A stretch of 6,430 nucleotides of DNA, from positions 1 through 6,430 of the forward strand of contig JALTKC010000151.1 of NCBI GenBank assembly GCA_027076245.1, read 5' to 3'. The position numbers were made by a program, and so were the translations under genes. Positions 1 through 4,298 of the stretch are shown piece after piece. Positions within the stretch are counted from its first letter, which is position 1. The number at the start of each line of letters is the position of its first letter. This stretch comes from Gammaproteobacteria bacterium (lineage in GTDB: Bacteria; Pseudomonadota; Gammaproteobacteria; GRL18). The notes beneath the pieces are model-generated. The model saw only the letters and a list, made by a program, of their open reading frames with translations. It searched no databases and was not told where the DNA came from.

Positions 1-74
1 GACTACAAGGGCTGACTGATAGAAAGTTTTTCGGACTTTGCAATTCTGATTTATACGGATTCAGTAGAGCAGCT

Positions 75-332
75 TTAGTGACAACCGCAACTACCACCGC
101 CACATCCACCGCCGGACTGACTGCCGGAACTGCTACCAGATGACTTTTTGGAGTTTTTAAAATCGGTTTCATACCAGCCACTGCCTTTTAGACGAAAACC
201 TGAGGCAGAAATCAGTTTTTTCAGTTTAGATTCCTTGCATACGGGGCAGTCTTTCATAGGATCATCAGACATTTTCTGCATAATTTCCATTTCATGACCG
301 CAACCGTCACATCGGTATTCATAAATAGGCAT
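75..332 (-). CDS. FmdB-family small zinc-ribbon protein
   Basis: This 85-residue protein begins MPIYEYRC, the hallmark start of FmdB/CxxC-CxxC regulatory-type zinc ribbons. Two cysteine pairs, C8/C11 and C29/C32, form the presumed zinc-binding knuckles. After about residue 60 the chain becomes Ser/Gly-rich and ends in a tail with C77, C82, C84 and H85, common in proteobacterial members. The ATG at 330-332 was chosen over an in-frame ATG at 348-350 because AGGAGA lies five bases upstream and the family starts at MPIYEY. The family is named after a putative regulator of formamidase in Methylophilus, but its biochemical role is unclear; a cytoplasmic zinc-binding role is inferred. In many gammaproteobacteria the gene precedes aspS, so aspS may lie left of the window. 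The gap of 103 bases from the PilZ gene suggests its own promoter. Family assignment is firm, function is not. Confidence 0.9.
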   Translation of the reverse strand: MPIYEYRCDGCGHEMEIMQKMSDDPMKDCPVCKESKLKKLISASGFRLKGSGWYETDFKNSKKSSGSSSGSQSGGGCGGGSCGCH

Positions 333-337
333 ATTAA

Positions 338-343
338 TCTCCT
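338..343 (-). promoter_or_regulatory. Ribosome binding site of fmdB that decides the start
   Basis: The minus strand reads AGGAGA five bases before the ATG at 332-330. This places translation start at MPIYEY rather than at the ATG six codons upstream. It is the clearest Shine-Dalgarno sequence among the starts visible in the window. Confidence 0.8.
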
Positions 344-347
344 GCAA

Positions 348-377
348 CAATATAGGGTTATTTTTGATGCTATATTG
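348..377. repeat. Inverted repeat in the fmdB leader (CAATATAG/CTATATTG)
   Basis: A perfect 8-base inverted repeat, CAATATAG at 348-355 and CTATATTG at 370-377, has a 14-base spacer and ends about 15 bases upstream of the fmdB start. It could be an operator or an RNA hairpin near the ribosome binding site. The minus strand also contains TATATT and TATAGC within it, which could serve as a -10 element, but no convincing -35 is visible. The structure is seen; the role is inferred. Confidence 0.4.
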
Positions 378-396
378 GGATCAGGAGAATATTTTT

Positions 397-430
397 AAAG
401 GGGTTTAAGAGGTTTTAGGGGTTAGGGTAA
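397..430 (-). repeat. Degenerate C-rich short repeat downstream of the PilZ gene
   Basis: Just after the PilZ stop codon the minus strand carries four loosely repeated units of the type ACCCTA, ACCCCTAA, AACCTCTTA and AACCCCTTTA, with a period of about 6 to 10 bases. The plus strand therefore shows G-runs at 400-403, 411-412, 418-421 and 425-427. No stable terminator hairpin is visible in this interval; only an AT-only five-pair stem can be drawn. The whole 336-435 gap holds this repeat and the fmdB leader and nothing coding. Confidence 0.45.
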
Positions 431-435
431 AAAGT

Positions 436-1017
436 TTAATTTTCTCTTTGTGCGCGTAGTTGTTCGGATTGCTGGCGCATGATGTGGCGGATGATCTGAT
501 CGACTTCATTATCCGAAATATCCACAAAGCCTACCGATATACGGTATGGATAATGGCCTTCTTTCTGTCTGGAAACCTGTAAAACTCTGCCTTTGAGGCG
601 CAGACAGAGTAAATCGGTTGACAGGATCAGGTTCATTTTCAGTAAAGTACCCTGACTTAATTTTTCATCATTACCAAAGGCCAGGCCTCCTGCACCAAGG
701 TTTATCTCCCGACGGGATTCCAGAGGTGATTTTTGATCCTGAAGCAGGCTTATCTGTGCCAGTAGTTCTACTTTATTATCCAGATTTCTTAAATAGCTGG
801 CGATATCGGGTGAATGTTCAGAAATTCTCCCGAGGGTCGCTTTCATCTGCTGGTTCATCTGTCCAAACAGTTCAATGATTTCAAAAGCACTGGACTGATT
901 CAGGTCTTCCTTATCATTAGTATGCAGGGTATTTTCATTTATAATGGAATAGGAAAAAATAGCATTATCATCAATCCGATAATACTGCCTGCGTTCGTTT
1001 ATATTATTATCATTCAT
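436..1017 (-). CDS. PilZ-domain protein, putative c-di-GMP receptor in the stator operon
   Basis: This is a 193-residue soluble protein without signal peptide or membrane segment. The c-di-GMP motif RxxxR is seen at R10-R14 in ERRQYYRI, and the second motif is NLGAGG at N106-G111, followed by a beta-rich stretch to about residue 168 (LKGRVLQV, then YRISVGFVDI). The second motif normally reads (D/N)x(S/A)xxG; here Gly replaces Ser/Ala. About 90 residues separate the motifs, far more than in a minimal PilZ domain. That insert, residues 42-100, looks helical with regular hydrophobic spacing, reminiscent of PilZ proteins that oligomerise through an inserted helix. The gene starts 36 bases after pomB, so an operon is likely. 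The ATG is fixed by an in-frame stop shortly upstream, yet no Shine-Dalgarno is visible. A role in c-di-GMP control of the flagellar stator is an inference from gene order. Confidence 0.85.
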   Translation of the reverse strand: MNDNNINERRQYYRIDDNAIFSYSIINENTLHTNDKEDLNQSSAFEIIELFGQMNQQMKATLGRISEHSPDIASYLRNLDNKVELLAQISLLQDQKSPLESRREINLGAGGLAFGNDEKLSQGTLLKMNLILSTDLLCLRLKGRVLQVSRQKEGHYPYRISVGFVDISDNEVDQIIRHIMRQQSEQLRAQREN

Positions 1018-1053
1018 ATTATTTTTTTAATCATTGGTAATGGTTTTGCTACC

Positions 1054-2256
1054 TTAAAATTGTATAAAGCTTGGCGGCTCTTCAATTGACTCCTCTATAC
1101 CCTGCTCTTGGGTACTATCCGATCCGGAATTCTTTGCGGGTTGAACAGTCATCTTGCCTGGCGTTATTTTAGCATTTGTTTTTCCAGCTGATGCCGACTT
1201 TGCTGTCGAAGATTTCGATGATTTCTGTTTTGACGGATTCTGCTGTTCCGTTTCAGGTGCGGTTGATTCTGCAGCAGCATTATTATCAGGTTTAATACCC
1301 AGTTCTTCCTTGCTTTGAGAAATAACAATCTCAACCCGTCGGTTCATAGCCCGGTTTTCCGAGCTGTCATTGGGTGCCAGTGGTTTAACATCAGCAAAAG
1401 CCTGGATACTGAAGCGATTGGGACTTAAACGGTCATCCATTAATAATTCATGGGTCACCGCAGCGGCACGAGCCGATGACAGTTCCCAGTTGGAGCGGAA
1501 CCGTGCAGTACTAATGGGTATATCATCGGTATGACCGGCCACTGTAATATTACCCGGCGTATGGCTGAGTTCTTCAGCAATTATTTCCAGTATTTCAATA
1601 AAATCATCTGTCAGTCGTGCTGAACCTGGAGCAAAGGAACCTTTATCACGAATACGAATGGTAATACTCTTGTCATTCGCCTCCACATCTATCATATCGG
1701 CCTGAATTTCTTCTTTTAAGGCAGCGCTTAATTTGTCCGCTTTTTCCTTAATGGCCTGTTCCTGCAGATCATCCATTTTCTGACGCAGGGCATTAAGCTG
1801 GGCTTCGACTTCTGCTTTTTCTGTCTTAACTTCCTGCAGACGTTTTTTCAGACCTTCAGAATCGGCTTCTGCTTCAGACATATTTTCCATTTTGTCTTTC
1901 AGCTCATTTTCTTCTGCCTGCAACTGCTCAAGCTTTTCAATCAGCTTAAGCTCCTGCATGGTATCATCCATGGTTTTCTGACGGACTTCATTAATAACCG
2001 TAGGCTGAGGTGGAGAGGGACTGAACTCTTTGGCAACAATATTCACCCCTTTGGGAATTTCCACTGCCTTGATATCACGCTGTACACCAAAGGCCACTTT
2101 CAGTGAACCGGCAATCTGCTTAAACTTCTGCACATCCATTTCTGCAAAAGACAGCAACAGAACGAAGAAGCACATGAGCAGCGACATCAGATCCGCAAAG
2201 GTCAGTACCCAGGCAGGAATACCAGCCGGGCATTTACACTTTTGTTCTTCTTCCAT
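1054..2256 (-). CDS. pomB: Flagellar motor stator protein PomB (MotB family, sodium type)
   Basis: PomB forms the ion channel of the stator with PomA and anchors it to peptidoglycan. The N-terminus has the KCKCP motif (C7, C9), then one membrane helix at about 16-37 with the ion-carrying aspartate D22 in TFADLMSLLMCFFVLLLSF. The plug-like segment EMDVQKFKQIAGSLKVAFG follows at 39-57. The C-terminal OmpA-like peptidoglycan-binding domain spans about 196-312, with VAGHTDDIPI at 239-248 and NRAMNRRVEI at 301-310. At 400 residues it is longer than typical MotB/PomB (about 300-320). A Glu/Lys/Leu-rich predicted coiled coil at about 98-180 and a Ser/Lys/Glu-rich disordered tail at 313-400 account for this. 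The resemblance is to Vibrio PomB rather than E. coli MotB. The gene lies 48 bases after pomA. The Shine-Dalgarno before the ATG is weak. Confidence 0.95.
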   Translation of the reverse strand: MEEEQKCKCPAGIPAWVLTFADLMSLLMCFFVLLLSFAEMDVQKFKQIAGSLKVAFGVQRDIKAVEIPKGVNIVAKEFSPSPPQPTVINEVRQKTMDDTMQELKLIEKLEQLQAEENELKDKMENMSEAEADSEGLKKRLQEVKTEKAEVEAQLNALRQKMDDLQEQAIKEKADKLSAALKEEIQADMIDVEANDKSITIRIRDKGSFAPGSARLTDDFIEILEIIAEELSHTPGNITVAGHTDDIPISTARFRSNWELSSARAAAVTHELLMDDRLSPNRFSIQAFADVKPLAPNDSSENRAMNRRVEIVISQSKEELGIKPDNNAAAESTAPETEQQNPSKQKSSKSSTAKSASAGKTNAKITPGKMTVQPAKNSGSDSTQEQGIEESIEEPPSFIQF

Positions 2257-2304
2257 CTAGCAGATACCAGCCGTAGAATATATTTGAAAGACCGGACACA
2301 TAAG

Positions 2305-3063
2305 CTATTCTGCTGCCGCCGCACGTTTGCCTTCAGGCAGATAGGTCTGAAGCATTTCACCCATAACCTTGGGATTAATGCCTTCCTGAATAGCACCGAT
2401 GATTTCCAGAATAAGAGATCGGTTCAGACGCTGCTGATCTGCAATCCAGGCCAGTTTATCAGCAATGGGAATACACAGGGCATTAGCCAGAACAGCACCG
2501 TACAGAGTGGTTAACAGGGCAACGGCCATAGAAGGGCCAATGGTTTTGGGATCATCCATATTGGCCAGCATGCCCACCAGACCAATCAGGGTACCAATCA
2601 TCCCCATGGCCGGCCCCATATCGGCAATTTTCATAAAAAATTTCTGCCCCCACTCATGACGTTCTACTGCCAGATTAATGTCTTTGGAAAGCATTCTCTG
2701 TACAAAGTCCGGCTCATGTCCGTCCACACACAGACTGATACCTTTTTGCAGAAACTCATTAGGTATTTCCTGTCCTTCCAGCCCTAAAATGCCTTCTTTA
2801 CGTGCAATCGTGGCCAGTTCCACACCTTTTTCAATCAGTTCATTCGGATCATCGGGTTTATTTAAAATGGATTTGAGCATAACCTTAAAGGAGCCAATGG
2901 TTACCCCCAATGGGAACATCGCAAGAACGGCAAAAGATGCCCCACCGAATACGACAAGAATGGAGGGTACATTAATAAACAGAGCTATGCCGCCACTGAG
3001 CACCATGGCCACTGCAATAATGGCAAGTGCACCGACAAGACCAATAACCGTTGCTATATCCAC
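2305..3063 (-). CDS. pomA: Flagellar motor stator protein PomA (MotA family, sodium type)
   Basis: PomA surrounds PomB in the stator and transmits ion flow to the rotor protein FliG. The 252-residue protein aligns almost end to end with Vibrio PomA as I remember it. Four membrane helices are visible at about 4-24, 33-53, 148-168 and 177-200. A cytoplasmic loop between helices 2 and 3 keeps the charged residues R88, K89, E96 and E99. Thr158 (GMIGTLIGLV) and Thr186 (ALLTTLYGA), placed near the sodium path in PomA, are conserved, as is P151. Position 31, Asp in Vibrio PomA, is Asn here. The start is GTG at 3061-3063, giving MDIATVIGLVGA, preceded by AAAAAGG ten bases upstream. A sigma-28 promoter at 3136-3162 makes pomA the probable first gene of pomA-pomB-pilZ. 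Confidence 0.96.
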   Translation of the reverse strand: MDIATVIGLVGALAIIAVAMVLSGGIALFINVPSILVVFGGASFAVLAMFPLGVTIGSFKVMLKSILNKPDDPNELIEKGVELATIARKEGILGLEGQEIPNEFLQKGISLCVDGHEPDFVQRMLSKDINLAVERHEWGQKFFMKIADMGPAMGMIGTLIGLVGMLANMDDPKTIGPSMAVALLTTLYGAVLANALCIPIADKLAWIADQQRLNRSLILEIIGAIQEGINPKVMGEMLQTYLPEGKRAAAAE

Positions 3064-3073
3064 AAACTCATTA

Positions 3074-3080
3074 CCTTTTT
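3074..3080 (-). promoter_or_regulatory. Ribosome binding site for the GTG start of pomA
   Basis: AAAAAGG on the minus strand lies ten bases before the GTG at 3063-3061. An ATG at 3071-3069 is only two bases from this site and opens a five-codon out-of-frame ORF (MSLWI) ending inside pomA, so the GTG is the better start. It also matches the family N-terminus. Confidence 0.6.
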
Positions 3081-3085
3081 GCTGT

Positions 3086-3107
3086 TTCCGGATGCGTGTT
3101 TCCGGAA
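3086..3107 (-). promoter_or_regulatory. Hairpin in the pomA leader RNA
   Basis: Read on the minus strand, TTCCGGA (3107-3101) and TCCGGAA (3092-3086) form a perfect seven-base stem with the eight-base loop AACACGCA. It falls between the predicted sigma-28 transcription start (about 3129) and the pomA ribosome binding site, five bases upstream of AAAAAGG. There is no U-tract, so it is not an intrinsic terminator. A role in mRNA stability or translation control is possible. The same bases also form a direct repeat of GTTTCCGGA on the plus strand. Confidence 0.5.
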
Positions 3108-3135
3108 TGATTTTCGTATATGATGTCTTTGGTAT

Positions 3136-3162
3136 TTATCGGCCGCTGTTACAGAGGCTATA
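3136..3162 (-). promoter_or_regulatory. Sigma-28 (FliA) promoter of the pomAB operon
   Basis: The minus strand reads TATAGCCT (3162-3155), an 11-base spacer, then GCCGATAA (3143-3136). The -10 is identical to the FliA consensus GCCGATAA, the spacing is exactly the consensus 11, and the -35 matches TAAAGTTT at five of eight bases. Transcription would start near 3129, leaving a leader of about 66 bases before the pomA GTG. Motor stator genes are commonly late, FliA-dependent genes in the flagellar cascade, so location and sequence agree. Confidence 0.8.
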
Positions 3163-3170
3163 GGCCGATA
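3137..3170. repeat. Inverted repeat TATCGGCC/GGCCGATA overlapping the sigma-28 promoter
   Basis: Perfect 8-base arms lie at 3137-3144 and 3163-3170 with an 18-base spacer. The left arm is part of the pomA -10 element. The right arm gives GCCGATAC on the plus strand, seven of eight to a FliA -10, but no -35 match is found at the right distance, so a second FliA promoter for the dehydrogenase gene is not supported. CTGTTACAG, a small palindrome, sits between -10 and -35 at 3146-3154. It may be an operator, or only a by-product of base composition. Confidence 0.45.
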
Positions 3171-3206
3171 CTGTAAATATTTATCTTTTTTATTTTAGCA
3201 GTTATT

Positions 3207-3212
3207 TATAAT
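3207..3212 (+). promoter_or_regulatory. Possible -10 element of the dehydrogenase gene
   Basis: A perfect TATAAT occurs in an AT-rich stretch 24 bases before the ATG of the dehydrogenase gene. No good -35 hexamer lies 16-18 bases upstream (the region is T-rich). The call rests on the -10 alone. The leader would be very short, under 20 bases. Confidence 0.3.
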
Positions 3213-3235
3213 TTAAAAACTCTTTTTCATATTTT

Positions 3236-4087
3236 ATGGCAATTAATAAAACAATTTTAGTTACCGGCTGCTCTTCCGGCATCGGCCTGTGCTGTGCACA
3301 GGAATTAAAACAACACGGCTACCGGGTTTTTGCCTCGGCACGTAAAGCAAAAGACGTGGAACAATTACAGGCTCAGGGGTTTGAAACCGTACAGCTGGAT
3401 CTGTCTGACAGCCAGTCTATAACACAGGCAGTAGAACAGGTTCTGGATAAAACCGGGGGACAGTTATATGCCCTGTTTAATAATGCCGCTTATGGTCAGC
3501 CGGGTGCTGTTGAGGATCTGTCCCGGGAAGTATTGCGGGAGCAGTTTGAAACCAATGTATTCGGCACCCAGGAACTGACCAACCTCATTATTCCTGTTAT
3601 GCGTCAACAGGGCTATGGCCGGATTATTTATAACGGCTCAGTACTGGGCATTATCGCCCTGCCGTTTCGCGGTGCCTATAATGCCTCCAAATATGCCCTG
3701 GAAGGTTTAACCGATACCCTCAGGCTGGAGCTGTACGGCAGCGGTATCGAGGTGTCAATTATTGAACCAGGGCCAGTCACCAGCCAATTCAGAAAAAACG
3801 CCTTTCTTAAATACCAGCAAAATATTGATAAAGAAAAAAGCTTTTTTAAAACCAGCTACGAAGGCATGGAAGCCCGCCTGAAAAAACCGGGCCCCGCCGC
3901 ACCCTTTACCCTGCCACCGGAAGCCGTATTTAAAAAATTACAACACGCCCTGGAAAGCAAACACCCCCAGCCCCACTATTACGTCACCTTCCCAACGTAT
4001 TTATTCGGGACGCTGAAACGAATACTGCCGGCACGGGGGCTGGATTGGGTGTTGCGGAGGGTGTCGAAGGGGGAGAATAAGTGTTAA
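3236..4087 (+). CDS. Classical short-chain dehydrogenase/reductase (SDR)
   Basis: This 283-residue enzyme is a Rossmann-fold NAD(P)-dependent oxidoreductase. It shows the cofactor motif TGCSSGIG at 10-17, an acidic LDL at 54-56, NNAAYG at 82-87, N107, and the catalytic S135, Y148 and K152 in YNASK. EPGP lies at 177-180. R36 and K37 after strand 2 suggest NADP(H) preference. The C-terminal 90 residues, with aromatic and basic content (YYVTFPTYLFG at 248-258), would form the substrate lid. The length and motifs resemble the group that includes E. coli YbbO, but the substrate cannot be deduced. The ATG is the only possible start because an in-frame TAA at 3209-3211 precedes it; no Shine-Dalgarno is visible. 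The last codon and stop (TGT TAA) lie within the first unit of a heptamer array. It is divergent from pomA and convergent with clpB, so it is probably monocistronic. Confidence 0.93.
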   Translation: MAINKTILVTGCSSGIGLCCAQELKQHGYRVFASARKAKDVEQLQAQGFETVQLDLSDSQSITQAVEQVLDKTGGQLYALFNNAAYGQPGAVEDLSREVLREQFETNVFGTQELTNLIIPVMRQQGYGRIIYNGSVLGIIALPFRGAYNASKYALEGLTDTLRLELYGSGIEVSIIEPGPVTSQFRKNAFLKYQQNIDKEKSFFKTSYEGMEARLKKPGPAAPFTLPPEAVFKKLQHALESKHPQPHYYVTFPTYLFGTLKRILPARGLDWVLRRVSKGENKC

Positions 4088-4144
4088 GTGTTAAGTGTTA
4101 AGTGTTAAGTGTTAAGTGTTAAGTGTTAAGTGTTAAGTGTTAAG
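4079..4144 (+). repeat. Tandem array of nine perfect GTGTTAA heptamers
   Basis: Nine identical GTGTTAA units fill 4081-4143, with partial units (AA before, G after) extending the array to 4079-4144. The stop codon of the dehydrogenase gene (4085-4087) is in the first unit. Because the period of seven is not a multiple of three and each unit holds TAA, stop codons recur every 21 bases in all three forward frames; the complement TTAACAC does the same on the other strand. Perfect identity between units suggests recent expansion by slippage or active homogenisation. Confidence 0.97.
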
Positions 4145-4158
4145 AAAAAGCCTGACAT

Positions 4159-4196
4159 AAAAAAACCTCCTGGTAAAATCACCAGGAGGTTTTTTT
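4159..4196. terminator. Bidirectional intrinsic terminator between the SDR gene and clpB
   Basis: Seven A, then CCTCCTGGT (4166-4174), the loop AAAATC (4175-4180), then ACCAGGAGG (4181-4189) and seven T form a perfect inverted repeat of 16 pairs. The nine-pair GC-rich core is flanked by A-tract and T-tract, so the hairpin ends in a U-run on both strands. It serves the two convergent genes, lying 71 bases after the dehydrogenase stop and about 100 bases after the clpB stop. Confidence 0.93.
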
Positions 4197-4204
4197 ATTT
4201 TTAT

Positions 4205-4237
4205 GGCTTCACCCTGTTAAAACACAGGAAACAAGCC
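4205..4237. other. Second imperfect hairpin in the convergent junction
   Basis: GGCTT (4205-4209) pairs with AAGCC (4233-4237) and, inside it, CCTGT (4213-4217) pairs with ACAGG (4224-4228). A 3/4-base internal loop separates the two stems, and TAAAAC forms the apical loop. It lies on the clpB side of the main terminator. There is no proper U-tract, so it could be an auxiliary or relict terminator, or a 3-prime stabilising stem on clpB mRNA. Confidence 0.4.
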
Positions 4238-4265
4238 CTTTATATACTAAGCATCTCGCTCTTCC

Positions 4266-4293
4266 TTAACGCTTAACACTTAGCACTTAACAC
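4266..4293 (-). repeat. Four degenerate GTGTTAA heptamers downstream of clpB
   Basis: Read on the minus strand the units are GTGTTAA (4293-4287), GTGCTAA (4286-4280), GTGTTAA (4279-4273) and GCGTTAA (4272-4266). They match 26 of 28 bases of the perfect array at 4081-4143, in inverted orientation. The array starts five bases after the clpB stop codon, mirroring the placement of the other array at the dehydrogenase stop. Confidence 0.9.
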
Positions 4294-4298
4294 TGCTC

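Noticed and set aside
1..74. Promoter for a gene to the left (TTGCAA and TATCAG on the minus strand, 16 bases apart)
   Set aside because: Both hexamers are weak and no downstream gene is visible to support it; a five-pair AAAGT/ACTTT stem at 23-39 is also too weak to call. I see nothing firm in this stretch.
333..350. Upstream in-frame ATG start for fmdB at 348-350
   Set aside because: The family begins MPIYEY, and AGGAGA lies at proper distance only for the ATG at 330-332; the upstream ATG lacks such a site.
2678..3163. 161-codon plus-strand open frame opposite pomA
   Set aside because: It is antisense to a clearly conserved gene, has no recognisable domain, and its composition is that expected of a shadow frame.
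3145..3171. Second sigma-28 promoter on the plus strand for the dehydrogenase gene
   Set aside because: GCCGATAC matches the -10 well, but the sequence 11 bases upstream (GCTGTTAC) does not resemble TAAAGTTT.
4079..4144. CRISPR-like array
   Set aside because: The units are seven bases, directly abutting and without spacers, and no cas gene is nearby. It is a simple tandem repeat.
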